64,000 nucleotides of DNA from Streptomyces eurocidicus. Lineage in GTDB: Bacteria > Actinomycetota > Actinomycetes > Streptomycetales > Streptomycetaceae. Of this stretch, positions 40,388-50,486 are shown one piece after another (the first letter of the stretch is position 1; each line of letters opens with the position of its first letter). Under the pieces are notes generated by a model. It ran no database searches and was not told where the DNA came from. It saw only the letters and a list, made by a program, of their open reading frames with translations. The stretch lies in assembly GCF_002891295.1 (NCBI RefSeq), contig NZ_LGUI01000001.1, positions 248,001 to 312,000 of the forward strand, in the 5' to 3' direction. The position numbers and the translations under genes are program-made.

Positions 40388-41287
40388 ATGCGAATCGCCC
40401 TCACCGGCTCCACCGGCCTCATCGGCACCGCCCTCACCCGCGACCTCGAAAAGGACGGCCACGACATCGTCCGCCTCGTCCGCCGGCCACCCCGCGCCCC
40501 CGGCGAGGTCGCCTGGGATCCCAGGAGGCAGTGGGTCGACACCGCCGGTCTCGCCGGCTGCGAGGCGGTGGTCCACCTCGCCGGCGCGGGCGTGGGCGAC
40601 CACCGCTGGACCACCACGTACAAGAAGGAGATCCGCGACAGCCGCGTCCTCGGCACCGCCGCCCTCGCCGAGGCGCTGGCCTCGCTCGACACCCCGCCCA
40701 GGGTCCTGGTGAGCGGCAGCGCGGTCGGGATCTACGGCGAGACCGGGGACCGGGTGACCGACGAGGGCGCCCCGCCGGGCACGGGGTTCCTCGCGGACGT
40801 CTGCCAGGAGTGGGAGGAGGCCGCCGCGCCCGCCGCCGAGGCGGGCGTACGGACCGTCTTCGCGCGCACCGGGCTGGTCGTCGCCCGGAGCGGCGGCGCC
40901 TGGGGCAAACTCTTCCCGCTCTTCCGGGCCGGCCTCGGCGGGCGCATCGGGGGCGGACGGCAGTACTGGAGCTTCATCGCGCTGCACGACCACGTCGCGG
41001 CGCTGCGCCATCTGCTGGCGACCGAGGACCTGACGGGCCCCGTCAATCTGACGGCCCCGCATCCGGTCACCAACCGTGAGGTCACCCGGACCATGGGGCG
41101 CGTGCTGCACCGGCCGACGCTCTTCACCGTGCCCGCGCCGGCGCTCACCCTGGCGCTCGGCGAGATGGCCTCGGACCTGCTGCGCAGTCAGCGCGTGGTG
41201 CCCCGGCGGCTGCTGGACTCCGGATTCTCGTTCGCGTACCCGCGCGTCGAGAGCGCCGTACGGGCGGCGCTGACGGACACGCGGTGA
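40388..41287 (+). CDS. TIGR01777-family NAD-dependent epimerase-like protein
   Basis: 299-aa extended-SDR protein. N-terminal MRIALTGSTGLIGTALTRDL, then VVHLAGAGVGDHRWT, the SGSAVGIYG segment with the Tyr, and the C-terminal DUF1731 part (PAPALTLALGEMASDLLRSQRVVPRRL). These match the YfcH/SulA group, whose biochemical role is unclear. In actinobacteria it is often near lipB/lipA, as here. ATG at 40388. Confidence 0.9.
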   Translation: MRIALTGSTGLIGTALTRDLEKDGHDIVRLVRRPPRAPGEVAWDPRRQWVDTAGLAGCEAVVHLAGAGVGDHRWTTTYKKEIRDSRVLGTAALAEALASLDTPPRVLVSGSAVGIYGETGDRVTDEGAPPGTGFLADVCQEWEEAAAPAAEAGVRTVFARTGLVVARSGGAWGKLFPLFRAGLGGRIGGGRQYWSFIALHDHVAALRHLLATEDLTGPVNLTAPHPVTNREVTRTMGRVLHRPTLFTVPAPALTLALGEMASDLLRSQRVVPRRLLDSGFSFAYPRVESAVRAALTDTR

Positions 41288-41459
41288 ACACGGACCGGCC
41301 ATGGCACCGGGTGACGTGCTACCGCCGTGCGACCGCGCTCTGTCCGTGCGCGACTGTTGTTGACCGAATTTCTCTCTACGGTCGAGGCAATTCGCGCATT
41401 GCCGCTGCCCGTTGAGGGCATCAGGCCCCAGAGCGAGCGGACCGACCCCGGGAGGGCAC

Positions 41460-42791
41460 GTGCTCAGCAGCGCACGCGAGACCGCACACGACGCCGACGT
41501 CGTCATCGTGGGGGCCGGTCTCGCCGGCCTCTCCGCGGCTCACCGGCTCACCACCGCGGGGGTGACGGTCACCGTCCTGGAGGCCGCCCCGTACGTGGGG
41601 GGCCGGATGACCACCGACCGGGTCGACGGCTTCCGGCTGGATCGCACGGCCCAGCTGCTCAACACCGCCTTCCCCGAGCTCCTGCGCACCCCGGGGCTCA
41701 ACGGACTCACCCTGCGCCCCTTCAGCCCCGGCGTCCTGGTCCACTCCGACGGGCGCAACCAGCGCACGGGGGAGCCGCGCGGCGGCAAGCGGGCCTTCAC
41801 CACCGCCAGGGCCTTCGCCACGGCCGCCCGCGCCTCCCGGAACGGCGGCCTCGACCAGGCGCGCCTGGGGGCCGCCCTGGCCCGGCTGGCGGCCCTGCCC
41901 GCGCACCGGGTGCTCGCCCGGCCCGACCGGGCCACCGCCGACACCCTGGCCGGGCGCGGCCTGCCGGCCCGTACGGTCGAGGGCTTCCTGCGCCCCCTGC
42001 TGGCCTCGCTGCTGTGCGACCCTGACCTCACCACGTCCAGCCGCTGCGCCGACATGGTGCTGCGCGGCTACGCCCGGGGCCGGCTGTGCCTGCCCGAGGG
42101 CGGTGCCGACACGGTGCCGGAGCTGCTGGCGGCGCTGCTGCCGCCCGGCACGGTACGGACCGGGGTGCACGCCAAGACCGCCTGCACCACCTCCGTGGGC
42201 ACCGCCGGGCACGGCGAGATCCGCTGCCGCTCGGTCGTCGTGGCCACGGGCGCGCGGGCCGCCGCCGAGCTGATCCCCGGCCTCCGGCTGCCGGGCTTCC
42301 ACCCGGTGACGGTGCTGCACCACACGGCGGACGAGCCGCCGCTGCGGGACGCCTCGCTGATCATCGCCGCGGGCCGGCACGGGCCGGTGGCGCACACCAT
42401 GGTCGCCAGTGAGGTGGACCCCTCACGGGCGCCCGACGGGCGGCCGCTGATCACCTCCACGGTGCTCGGCGCGGCGGCCGGCCTCCCGACGTCCCAGCTG
42501 GACCGTGCCGCGCGCGCCCAGCTGGCCCGGGTCTACGGCACGTCGACCACCGGCTGGCGGCTGCTCTCCGCCCACCACGACCCGGACGCGGTCCCGGCCA
42601 TGCCGGCCCCGCACGACGTACGGCGCCCGGTGCGCCTGCTGTCCGGCCTCTACGTGTGCGGTGACCACCGCGACACCAGCACGGTGCAGGGCGCGCTCTT
42701 CTCGGGCCGCCGGGCGGCCCTGGCGGTCCTGCGCGACCTGGGCGTCCGCAGCCCCCACCCGACGGAGTCGGAGGAACTCCAGGCGGCGTAG
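41460..42791 (+). CDS. FAD-dependent amine oxidase/phytoene desaturase-like oxidoreductase
   Basis: 443-aa flavoprotein. The FAD dinucleotide loop is DVVIVGAGLAGLSAAHRLTTAG, followed by the family GG motif YVGGRMTTDRVDGFRLDRTAQ. The C-terminal FAD closure is GLYVCGDHRDTSTVQGALFSGRRAA. GTG at 41460 follows GGGAGGG. Related proteins act on carotenoids or protoporphyrin, but no carotenoid genes are nearby, so the substrate is open. Confidence 0.88.
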   Translation: MLSSARETAHDADVVIVGAGLAGLSAAHRLTTAGVTVTVLEAAPYVGGRMTTDRVDGFRLDRTAQLLNTAFPELLRTPGLNGLTLRPFSPGVLVHSDGRNQRTGEPRGGKRAFTTARAFATAARASRNGGLDQARLGAALARLAALPAHRVLARPDRATADTLAGRGLPARTVEGFLRPLLASLLCDPDLTTSSRCADMVLRGYARGRLCLPEGGADTVPELLAALLPPGTVRTGVHAKTACTTSVGTAGHGEIRCRSVVVATGARAAAELIPGLRLPGFHPVTVLHHTADEPPLRDASLIIAAGRHGPVAHTMVASEVDPSRAPDGRPLITSTVLGAAAGLPTSQLDRAARAQLARVYGTSTTGWRLLSAHHDPDAVPAMPAPHDVRRPVRLLSGLYVCGDHRDTSTVQGALFSGRRAALAVLRDLGVRSPHPTESEELQAA

Positions 42792-43059
42792 GACACCGGC
42801 CCGGCCGGGGCCGGGCGCACTGCGCGCACGCGCCGGGCGGGCCGGAGGACCGGCCTGCCCGGCGCCTGGGAGCCGGGGACGGCGCCCACCCGCCCGTACG
42901 CGCCGCCGTCCGGGGTGTGGGCCGCCGCCGAGCCGGCCCGGCGAAGCCCGATGCGGTTCGGCGGCGCCCCGAAGGGGCGCGGGGAACCGCGCGACCGGCC
43001 ACGGCGCACCCGCGGATGACTCACCGGAGTTCCGGCGGAGCGCTTAGAGCGCGGAGCGC

Positions 43060-44568
43060 TCAGAGCAGCGCCACCTTCTCCCGGTAGGCCCGGACCGCCG
43101 CCGCGTCCCGGTACGGTTCCAGCCGCCGCTCGAAGTCCCGGATGTACTCCAGGGCCCGGACCGACCGCATCTCCGCCGCCTGCGCCGCCGCCTCCGCGCC
43201 GAGCGCGCACGCCTGCTCCAGCTCGCCGAGCCCCAGCCGGGCCGTGGCCAGGACCACCCGGCAGAAGAGCCGGCTGCGGGCGTACGCCTGGCTGCGCAGC
43301 TGGAGGGAGCGCTCCGCGTGCTGCGCCGCGGCCCGGTACTGCTGGAGGTCGCGGTGGCAGTGCCCGAACTCGTCCGCCAGCTGGGCCTCGTCGAAGAACC
43401 TGGCCCAGTACGGCACGTCGTCGCCCGGCCGGGAGACCTCCAGGGCCCGCTCCGCCCGCGCGAGCGACGCCGAGCAGGCCCGTACCTCGCCCAGCACGCC
43501 GTGGCCGCGCGCCTCCACCGCGTGGAGCAGCGACTGCACCACGGACGGGGCGCTCGCCCCGACGCCCTGCTGGGCGACCCGGGCCAGCTGCACCGCCTCC
43601 CGGCCGTGGCCGAGGTAGACCGCCTGCCGGCTCATGGTGACCAGCACATAGCTGCCGTAGGCGCGGTCGCCCGCCGCCTGGGCCAGCCGCAGCGCCTGGA
43701 CGAAATAGCGCTGCGCCAGACCGTGGGCGGCGATGTCGTACGAGGTCCACCCGGCGAGCCGGGTGAGGTCGGCCACGGCGGCGAACAGCCGCCGTCCCGT
43801 GGACTCGCCGTAGGTGCCGCGCAGCATCGGCTCGGCCTCGTGCTCCAGATAGCGCACGAGGGCCTGCCGGGCGTGGCCGCCGCCGTAGGCGTGGTCGAGG
43901 GTGCGGAACAGCTCCCCCACCGAGCGCAGGGCCGCGATGTCGCCCATCGAGACCCGGCCGCCGGGCCCGCGCTCGGTGTGCCGCTGACGCGGCGGGTGAC
44001 CCCGGCCCTGGGCGGGCACCCGGACGCCGCCCTCCGCGAGGGCCTGCGGCGGCGCGCCGCGGGCCACCCGCTCGTCGGCCCGGCCGATCAGCCAGTCCCG
44101 GCTGGGCACCACCAGCCCGGCCGGGGTGAAGGCGATCTTCCGGAGCTCGGTGTGGCTGCCGGAGTCCTTGCGCCACAGGCCGCTGACGATGTCAATGGCC
44201 TCCTCGGGGGACGCGGCGAATTCCAGCCCGGCGTACACCGGCGCGCACGCGTCGAGCCCGAGGTCCTGCGCGGACAGCCGTCTGCCGAGCCGCCGGGTGA
44301 AGACCTCGGCGATGAGCGCCGGGGTCGTGCCGCGCGGTTGCTGGCCGCGCAGCCAGCGGGTGACGGACGTCTTGTCGTAACGCAGGTCGAGGCCGTGCTC
44401 AAGCCCTAACTGATCGACTCGCCGAGCCAGCCCTGCGTTGGAGAAGCCCGCCTCCGCGATGAGCGCGGCTAGCTGACGGTTGGGGATGCGCTGCGGGGGT
44501 CGTTCCGTCATCAGCCTGCCGGTCTCCCTGATCGCGTTCTGGAACGGCGTGAACTTAGCGGCCGCCAT
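43060..44568 (-). CDS. HTH and TPR-type transcriptional regulator
   Basis: 502-aa regulator. The N-terminal third carries a helix-turn-helix (LAALIAEAGFSNAGLARRVDQLG; DKTSVTRWLRGQQPRG). The C-terminal 300 residues are TPR-like helices (AHGLAQRYFVQALRLAQAAGDRAYGSYVL). It resembles NsdA-type Streptomyces regulators and the one at 54.3 kb in this window. The ATG at 44568 or 44511 (MTERPPQRIPNRQLA) may be the start. It is divergent from lipB. Confidence 0.85.
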   Translation of the reverse strand: MAAAKFTPFQNAIRETGRLMTERPPQRIPNRQLAALIAEAGFSNAGLARRVDQLGLEHGLDLRYDKTSVTRWLRGQQPRGTTPALIAEVFTRRLGRRLSAQDLGLDACAPVYAGLEFAASPEEAIDIVSGLWRKDSGSHTELRKIAFTPAGLVVPSRDWLIGRADERVARGAPPQALAEGGVRVPAQGRGHPPRQRHTERGPGGRVSMGDIAALRSVGELFRTLDHAYGGGHARQALVRYLEHEAEPMLRGTYGESTGRRLFAAVADLTRLAGWTSYDIAAHGLAQRYFVQALRLAQAAGDRAYGSYVLVTMSRQAVYLGHGREAVQLARVAQQGVGASAPSVVQSLLHAVEARGHGVLGEVRACSASLARAERALEVSRPGDDVPYWARFFDEAQLADEFGHCHRDLQQYRAAAQHAERSLQLRSQAYARSRLFCRVVLATARLGLGELEQACALGAEAAAQAAEMRSVRALEYIRDFERRLEPYRDAAAVRAYREKVALL

Positions 44569-44744
44569 ACGCCCTGATCGCTACCTTCGCCCCGCATTCA
44601 TCCGATCGTGTGAGGACAGATCAAATAGGCATGGCCGGCGGTCCGGCGGGACCGGCCGCCTTCGGGGGTGCCGGCGGCCCGCCGTACAGTGGCAGGGCAA
44701 GGCCGCGAGGCCGCGAGTGTGAATAGGTTCGAAGAGGGGCTGCC

Positions 44745-45527
44745 GTGAGTGAGCTGCGCTTTGTCCACCTGGGCTTCGGGACGGACGCCGTCGAGTATCA
44801 GGAGGCATGGCAGGAGCAGCGCCGGGTCCACGCGGCCCGTTTCGCGGACGAGGTCCAGGACACCTGTCTGCTGCTGGAGCACCCGGCGGTCTACACAGCC
44901 GGACGGCGCACGGAGGCCAGCGAGCGCCCCCTGGACGGCACCCCCGTCATCGACGTGGACCGGGGCGGGAAGATCACCTGGCACGGCCCCGGTCAGCTGG
45001 TCGGCTATCCGATCCTGAAGCTGCCGCGCCCGGTCGATGTGATCGCGCACGTCCGGCGGCTGGAGGAGGCCCTGATCCTCGCCTGCGCGGACTTCGGCCT
45101 GGAGACCACCCGGGTCGAGGGGCGCAGCGGGGTGTGGGTGCTGGGCGACCCCGTCGAGGAGCGCCCCGCGGTCGGCGGTCTGTCACTGGACTTCGACCCC
45201 CGGCTGGCGGACGAGGAGTTCGACCCCCGGCTCAACGGTCCGGAGTACGCGCCGTCCAACGCCGGGCAGCGCGGCGAGGACCGCAAGCTGGCGGCGATCG
45301 GCATCCGGATCGCCAAGGGCGTCACGATGCACGGCTTCTCGCTGAACTGCGACCCGGACAACACCTGGTTCGACCGGATCGTCCCGTGCGGGATCCGCGA
45401 CGCGGGCGTGACCTCGCTCTCGAACGAGCTGGGGCGGCGGGTGAGCGTGGCCGAGGTGCTGCCGGTGGTGGAGAAGCGGCTGCGGGAGATCCTGGAGTCG
45501 GCGGAGCCGCTGCCGAGAGCCGTGTAG
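44745..45527 (+). CDS. lipB: Octanoyltransferase (lipoate biosynthesis)
   Basis: 260-aa enzyme that moves octanoyl from ACP to lipoyl domains, such as those of SucB. The family motif [20 protein letters not shown] and the catalytic Cys/Lys region ([35 protein letters not shown]) are intact. GTG at 44745 follows GAGGGG. A family-specific insertion ([19 protein letters not shown]) is present. lipA lies 215 bases downstream. Confidence 0.95.
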   Translation: MSELRFVHLGFGTDAVEYQEAWQEQRRVHAARFADEVQDTCLLLEHPAVYTAGRRTEASERPLDGTPVIDVDRGGKITWHGPGQLVGYPILKLPRPVDVIAHVRRLEEALILACADFGLETTRVEGRSGVWVLGDPVEERPAVGGLSLDFDPRLADEEFDPRLNGPEYAPSNAGQRGEDRKLAAIGIRIAKGVTMHGFSLNCDPDNTWFDRIVPCGIRDAGVTSLSNELGRRVSVAEVLPVVEKRLREILESAEPLPRAV

Positions 45528-45742
45528 GCCGCTGCCGAGGCCCGTGCGGCGGGCGGCCGGGCGCGGGTTCGCGGCCGGGGCCCGCGGCCTTCACGGCCCG
45601 GCAGCACGGTGGGGTCTCGCCCGGGGGAATGACCTTCCCCCGCCGCGGGTTGCCCCATCCGTAACCTTCGCACGTAAACGCGTACGAATTAACGGGCGTA
45701 CCCTGGTGTTCGCCGAGGAATCGAAGTCATAGGGAGCCGGAC

Positions 45743-46708
45743 GTGTCCGCTGTCGCACCCGACGGACGCAAGATGCTGCGTTTGGAGGTCCGCAACGCCC
45801 AGACCCCCATCGAGCGCAAGCCCGAGTGGATCAAGACCCGGGCGAAGATGGGTCCCGAGTACACCGAGCTCCAGGGCCTGGTGAAGCGGGAGGGCCTGCA
45901 CACCGTCTGTCAGGAGGCGGGCTGCCCCAACATCTACGAGTGCTGGGAGGACCGGGAGGCGACGTTCCTCATCGGTGGCGACCAGTGCACCCGGCGCTGT
46001 GACTTCTGCCAGATCGACACCGGCAAGCCGCAGGCGCTGGACCGCGACGAGCCGCGCCGCGTGGGCGAGTCCGTCGTCACGATGGACCTGAACTACGCCA
46101 CGATCACCGGCGTCGCGCGCGACGACCTGGAGGACGGCGGCGCCTGGCTGTACGCGGAGACCGTGCGCCAGATCCACCAGCAGACCGCCGGCCGGGAGAG
46201 CGGCCGCACCAAGGTCGAGCTGCTGGCCCCCGACTTCAACGCGGTCCCGGAGCTGCTGCAGGAAGTCTTCGACTCCCGCCCCGAGGTCTTCGCGCACAAC
46301 GTGGAGACCGTGCCCCGGATCTTCCGGCGCATCCGCCCCGGCTTCCGCTACGAGCGCTCGCTGGAGGTGATCACCAAGGCCCGCGAGGCCGGGCTGATCA
46401 CCAAGTCCAACCTGATCCTCGGCATGGGCGAGGAGCGCGCGGAGGTCAGCGAGGCCCTGCGCGACCTGCACGAGGCCGGCTGCGAGCTGATCACGATCAC
46501 GCAGTACCTGCGCCCGTCGCCGCGGCACCACCCGGTCGAGCGCTGGGTGAAGCCGCAGGAGTTCGTGGAGCTCAAGCAGGAGGCGGACGAGATCGGCTAC
46601 GCCGGCGTCATGTCCGGCCCGCTGGTCCGCTCCTCGTACCGCGCGGGACGGCTGTACCAGCAGGCCATGGAGCGTCGCGGCGCGGCGGCGGCGAACCAGG
46701 CGGTCTGA
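45743..46708 (+). CDS. lipA: Lipoyl synthase
   Basis: 321-aa radical SAM enzyme that inserts two sulfurs into protein-bound octanoyl groups. The auxiliary-cluster cysteines are in [12 protein letters not shown] and the radical SAM cluster is in [10 protein letters not shown]. The C-terminal RSSYRAG motif, with the Ser ligand, is present. GTG at 45743 follows AGGGAG. It acts after lipB. Confidence 0.96.
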   Translation: MSAVAPDGRKMLRLEVRNAQTPIERKPEWIKTRAKMGPEYTELQGLVKREGLHTVCQEAGCPNIYECWEDREATFLIGGDQCTRRCDFCQIDTGKPQALDRDEPRRVGESVVTMDLNYATITGVARDDLEDGGAWLYAETVRQIHQQTAGRESGRTKVELLAPDFNAVPELLQEVFDSRPEVFAHNVETVPRIFRRIRPGFRYERSLEVITKAREAGLITKSNLILGMGEERAEVSEALRDLHEAGCELITITQYLRPSPRHHPVERWVKPQEFVELKQEADEIGYAGVMSGPLVRSSYRAGRLYQQAMERRGAAAANQAV

Positions 46709-46762
46709 CCCCCCGGTCCCACCCGCCCCGGCCGGCACTGTCCGGTTCTCGCGGAGGAATTC

Positions 46763-46809
46763 GACGCGGCCGGTACCCCCACGACATCGTGGTGGGTACC
46801 GGCCGCGTC
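46763..46809 (+). terminator. Terminator after lipA
   Basis: 22-bp stem GACGCGGCCGGTACCCCCACGA with its complement, one bulged T, and a CA loop, 55 bases past the lipA stop. Confidence 0.85.
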
Positions 46810-46825
46810 AACGTTTCATAGGTGT

Positions 46826-46854
46826 TTGACCAACAGGTCATCCATTGGTAACAC
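46826..46854 (+). promoter_or_regulatory. Possible vegetative promoter for the small ORF-DUF4191 pair
   Basis: TTGACC at 46826-46831 and TAACAC at 46849-46854 are 17 bases apart, in an AT-richer stretch after the lipA terminator. This fits an HrdB-type promoter with a moderate -10. Confidence 0.4.
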
Positions 46855-46956
46855 CCTTCGGTGACGATGGGTGTACGCACCGCATCAGCGCACCACCGCA
46901 CCACCAGCCCCCCGCTGCCCTGTCACCACTTCCTTCCGCTCCGAGGAGACCACGAC

Positions 46957-47205
46957 ATGCAGCCCGCGCCGGTACGAGCCTCGTCCGCTCCGCCCACCGC
47001 CTTGCCCGCCACGCTCTCCGTACGCCCCCCGTCCGTCGGGGGTGCCCTGCGCGCGCTGGAGGGGCTGCTGATGCGTGGTGGCCAGCGCACCGCCCGCCGG
47101 AACGCCTGGACCGCGGTACTGGAGGACCGCCGCCGGGCCAAGGACCGCCGCGAGGCGCAGCACCTCCTGGAGGCCGTGGCGGCCCCTGGTCCGCAAGCGA
47201 CGTAA
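46957..47205 (+). CDS. Small conserved hypothetical protein
   Basis: 82-aa basic protein (MQPAPVRASSAPPTALPATL). It has a disordered Pro/Ala N-terminus and a basic amphipathic C-terminus (RRNAWTAVLEDRRRAKDRRE) that could bind nucleic acid. GAGGAG lies 8 bases before the ATG. It is 10 bases upstream of the DUF4191 gene, so probably co-transcribed. No function known. Confidence 0.7.
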   Translation: MQPAPVRASSAPPTALPATLSVRPPSVGGALRALEGLLMRGGQRTARRNAWTAVLEDRRRAKDRREAQHLLEAVAAPGPQAT

Positions 47206-47215
47206 ACTTCGCCGT

Positions 47216-47896
47216 ATGGCGAGGAAGGAAACATCCGAGAACCCCGGGCGACTGAAGCAGATCGCCCTGACCTACAAGATGACCAAGAAGGTCGACTCGA
47301 AGGTCGGTCTTGTCGTCGCGGCTGTGGGAATCGTCACCTTCGGTGTCCTCCTCGCGATCGGCTTCTGGATCGATCACCCGATCTACCTGGGCATCCTTGG
47401 CTTCCTGCTGGCCTTCCTCGCGATGGCGATCGTCTTCGGACGCCGCGCCGAGCACGCCGCCTTCGGGCAGCTGGAGGGCCAGCCGGGCGCCGCCGCCGCG
47501 GTCCTGGAGAACGTGGGCCGTGGCTGGACGACGACCCCGGCGGTGGCGATGAACCGCAGCCAGGACGTGGTGCACCGGGCCGTCGGCAAGGCCGGCATCG
47601 TGCTCGTCGCGGAGGGCAACCCCAACCGGGTCAAGAGCCTGCTCGCGGCCGAGAAGAAGCGCATGGCGCGGATCGTCGCGGACGTGCCGGTGCACGACAT
47701 CGTCGTGGGCGAGGCCGAGGGCCAGGTCCCGATCAAGAAGCTGCGTACGACGCTGCTCAAGCTGCCCCGGGTCCTGCCGGGCGCGCAGGTGACGATCGTC
47801 AACGACCGGCTGCGCGCACTGGGCGACCTGATGAGCAACATGCCGATCCCGAAGGGCCCGATGCCGAAGGGCATGCGGATGCCGAAGGGCCGCTGA
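47216..47896 (+). CDS. DUF4191 membrane protein
   Basis: 226-aa actinobacterial protein with two adjacent transmembrane helices (GLVVAAVGIVTFGVLLAIGFW; YLGILGFLLAFLAMAIVF). A soluble C-terminal domain ends in repeated Met-Pro-Lys-Gly units (PKGPMPKGMRMPKGR). It lies next to lipA in many actinobacteria as I recall. Role unknown. Confidence 0.88.
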   Translation: MARKETSENPGRLKQIALTYKMTKKVDSKVGLVVAAVGIVTFGVLLAIGFWIDHPIYLGILGFLLAFLAMAIVFGRRAEHAAFGQLEGQPGAAAAVLENVGRGWTTTPAVAMNRSQDVVHRAVGKAGIVLVAEGNPNRVKSLLAAEKKRMARIVADVPVHDIVVGEAEGQVPIKKLRTTLLKLPRVLPGAQVTIVNDRLRALGDLMSNMPIPKGPMPKGMRMPKGR

Positions 47897-47936
47897 GGCT
47901 CGCGGAACGGGCGAGGCACGAGATCGAGGCACGAAT

Positions 47937-47973
47937 GAGGCGGGGCGGAACCGGATCGGTTCCGCCCCGCCTC
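47937..47973. terminator. Bidirectional terminator
   Basis: Perfect 16-bp stem GAGGCGGGGCGGAACC / GGTTCCGCCCCGCCTC with a 5-base loop, between the convergent DUF4191 and RDD genes. Confidence 0.85.
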
Positions 47974-48040
47974 GTTGCGTGTGCGCCTTTCGGAGGCCCG
48001 GCTGTCGGGCCCGGCCATCGGACCCCGGTATCGGCCCCGG

Positions 48041-48535
48041 TTATCGGATCCGCACCTGCACGGCGCGGGTGAGGCGGTCGTGGAGGCCGCGGCTGTCGCG
48101 GTCCCAGATGACCGCCGGGATGACGGCGACCAGGAGCACGCTGCGCAGCAGGACACGGGGGAAGGTGAGCCGGCCGCCCGCCTCGCCGACGACCCGCAGC
48201 CCGAGCAGCCGCTTTCCGGGAGTGCAGCCGACCGTACCCACGGTGATCACACTGAGTACGAAAAAGATCAGCAGCGCCCAGTTTCCGGTCTGCTGGGGTT
48301 TCCCGTCCGACAGAAGGGCGTAGGCGATGAGCATGCACAGTGCCCAGTCGATGAAGATCGCGCCGAATCGCCGGCCGAGGGGCGCGACCGAGCCCGGCCC
48401 GCTCTCCGGCAGCCCGAGGCGCTCGCCCCGGTAACCGAAGTCGACGCCCATCTCCTCGGCGGCCGCGCGCGGCCCGGAGAGCCATGAGCCGATTGCTTGC
48501 CTGTTGTCCACCCGTCCACGGTACTGCGACCGCAT
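48041..48535 (-). CDS. RDD-family membrane protein
   Basis: 164-aa protein with three hydrophobic helices and the RDD signature (LGRRFGAIFIDWALCM; TPGKRLLGLRVVGEAGG; DRDSRGLHDRLTRAVQVRI). The ATG at 48535 (MRSQYRGRVDNRQAIG) has GGAAGGGA at good spacing. The GTG at 48511 (VDNRQAIGSW) is the alternative and may be what other genomes use. Divergent from glnA. Confidence 0.88.
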   Translation of the reverse strand: MRSQYRGRVDNRQAIGSWLSGPRAAAEEMGVDFGYRGERLGLPESGPGSVAPLGRRFGAIFIDWALCMLIAYALLSDGKPQQTGNWALLIFFVLSVITVGTVGCTPGKRLLGLRVVGEAGGRLTFPRVLLRSVLLVAVIPAVIWDRDSRGLHDRLTRAVQVRIR

Positions 48536-48609
48536 ACGTTCCCTTCCGGCCGGGTCCGCACATTCGGCGTTTCGGATCGGTCCCGACCCGGATCCGGGCA
48601 TCGGTCCGG

Positions 48610-48663
48610 TTAACCTCGGCGAAACGAATGGGTCATGCTTGAGAAATCCCGTCTCTCTAGGGT
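48610..48663 (+). promoter_or_regulatory. GlnR operator and promoter of glnA
   Basis: TTAAC-n6-GAAAC-n6-GTCAT-n6-GAAAT at 48610-48647 fits the two-tandem-site GlnR box of Streptomyces (gTnAC-n6-GaAAc, 11-base half-period). TAGGGT at 48658-48663 is a good -10, placing transcription about 90 bases before the glnA start. GlnR would activate glnA under nitrogen limitation. Confidence 0.8.
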
Positions 48664-48756
48664 CGGCGTCAGCGCGCCACACTGCATATGAACCCGCATA
48701 TGGACTGCGCCACCGAAACAACCCCGACCGCGCACGGCCGGGCTAGGAGGAGTTGG

Positions 48757-50166
48757 ATGTTCCAGAACGGCGACGACGCCAAGAAGTTCATCAAGGACGA
48801 GGACGTCAAGTTCGTCGATGTCCGCTTCTGCGACCTGCCTGGCGTGATGCAGCACTTCACGATCCCGGCGGCGGCGTTCGACCCGGCCGAGGAGCTCGCG
48901 TTCGACGGTTCGTCGATCCGCGGCTTCCAGGCCATCCACGAGTCCGACATGGCCCTGCGCGCCGATGTGAGCACCGCCCGGGTGGACCCTTTCCGCCGGG
49001 ACAAGACGCTCAACATCAATTTCTTCATCCACGACCCGATCACGGGCGAGCAGTACAGCCGTGACCCGCGCAACATCGCGAAGAAGGCCGAGGCGTACCT
49101 CGCCTCCACCGGCATCGCGGACACCGCGTACTTCGGCCCCGAGGCCGAGTTCTACGTCTTCGACAACGTCCGCTTCAACACCGCGGCGAACGAGTCCTTC
49201 TACCACATCGACTCCGAGGCCGGCGCCTGGAACACCGGTGCGGTGGAGAACAACCGCGGTTACAAGGTCCGCTACAAGGGCGGTTACTTCCCGGCCCCGC
49301 CGGTCGACCACTTCGCCGACCTGCGCGCGGAGATCTCCCTGGAGCTGGACGCGGCCGGCCTCCAGGTCGAGCGCCAGCACCACGAGGTCGGCACGGCCGG
49401 CCAGGCGGAGATCAACTACAAGTTCAACACGCTGCTCGCCGCGGCCGACGACCTGATGCTGTTCAAGTACATCGTCAAGAACGTCGCCTGGCGCAACGGC
49501 AAGACCGCGACCTTCATGCCGAAGCCGATCTTCGGCGACAACGGCTCGGGCATGCACGTCCACCAGTCGCTGTGGAGCAACGGCGAGCCCCTCTTCTACG
49601 ACGAGCAGGGCTACGCGGGCCTCTCGGACACCGCCCGCTACTACATCGGCGGCATCCTCAAGCACGCCCCGTCGCTGCTGGCCTTCACCAACCCGACGGT
49701 GAACTCCTACCACCGCCTGGTCCCCGGCTTCGAGGCCCCGGTCAACCTGGTCTACTCCCAGCGCAACCGCTCCGCCGCGATGCGCATCCCGATCACGGGC
49801 TCCAACCCGAAGGCGAAGCGCGTCGAGTTCCGCGCCCCGGACCCGTCCTCGAACCCGTACCTCGCCTTCTCGGCCCTCCTCCTGGCCGGCCTCGACGGCG
49901 TGAAGAACAAGATCGAGCCCGCCGAGCCGATCGACAAGGACCTCTACGAGCTCGCCCCCGACGAGCACGCGAGCGTCCCCCAGGTCCCGACCTCCCTCCC
50001 GGCCGTCCTCGAGGCCCTCGAGGCCGACAACGAGTACCTCCAGGCCGGCGGCGTCTTCACGTCCGACCTGATCGAGACCTGGATCGACTACAAGCGCACG
50101 CAGGAGATCGCCCCGATCCAGCTGCGCCCGCACCCGCACGAGTTCGAGATGTACTTCGACATCTAA
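48757..50166 (+). CDS. glnA: Glutamine synthetase, type I
   Basis: 469-aa dodecameric enzyme that makes glutamine from glutamate, ammonia and ATP. The N-terminal [12 protein letters not shown], substrate/metal motifs [17 protein letters not shown] and the ATP-site segment [18 protein letters not shown] are intact. The adenylylation Tyr lies in [11 protein letters not shown], so post-translational control by GlnE is expected. The ATG at 48757 follows AGGAGG. Transcriptional control by GlnR is predicted from the upstream box. Confidence 0.97.
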   Translation: MFQNGDDAKKFIKDEDVKFVDVRFCDLPGVMQHFTIPAAAFDPAEELAFDGSSIRGFQAIHESDMALRADVSTARVDPFRRDKTLNINFFIHDPITGEQYSRDPRNIAKKAEAYLASTGIADTAYFGPEAEFYVFDNVRFNTAANESFYHIDSEAGAWNTGAVENNRGYKVRYKGGYFPAPPVDHFADLRAEISLELDAAGLQVERQHHEVGTAGQAEINYKFNTLLAAADDLMLFKYIVKNVAWRNGKTATFMPKPIFGDNGSGMHVHQSLWSNGEPLFYDEQGYAGLSDTARYYIGGILKHAPSLLAFTNPTVNSYHRLVPGFEAPVNLVYSQRNRSAAMRIPITGSNPKAKRVEFRAPDPSSNPYLAFSALLLAGLDGVKNKIEPAEPIDKDLYELAPDEHASVPQVPTSLPAVLEALEADNEYLQAGGVFTSDLIETWIDYKRTQEIAPIQLRPHPHEFEMYFDI

Positions 50167-50486
50167 GAGCTGGCGCCTGGCGACCTGGGCGTACGTCTGA
50201 AAACCAGCTGTGACCTGCGGAAACTCTTCTCGTGAGTTCTCGTGGGTCACAGCTGTTTTCCGCCCCCTTGTACACCGCGTGTGCACCGGCCGGCTGCCTG
50301 ACCGAACGTCCCGCTCAGTGTCATGGGCCGACACCGGATCAACCGGCCGGGCTGCCGTGAGCGGGCGAGGCACGGCCACTCGGCACGCAAGTTGCATGCC
50401 AGCGTTCAAGGGATGTGCCCCCCATCAGGACGGCTCCTCTGGGAGGATGGGCGTCGTTTACAAGTAGCGGATCACATGGGGGCTAC
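50167..50486. other. Boundary intergenic region after glnA
   Basis: 320 bases. The left part holds the glnA hairpin; the right part turns AT-richer and leads into the STAND module. I saw no tRNA or convincing attachment site. Confidence 0.45.
50199..50260 (+). terminator. Long imperfect hairpin after glnA
   Basis: GAAAACCAGCTGTGACC (50199-50215) pairs with GGTCACAGCTGTTTTC (50245-50260), with one bulged G. The loop of 29 bases contains CTTCTCGTGAG and TTCTCGTGGG repeats. Probably the glnA terminator. Its position at the edge of the accessory segment is noted. Confidence 0.6.

Noticed and set aside
50199..50260. Attachment site of an integrative element
   Set aside because: There is no tRNA or integrase gene and I found no matching direct repeat at the far end; the structure fits a terminator after glnA.
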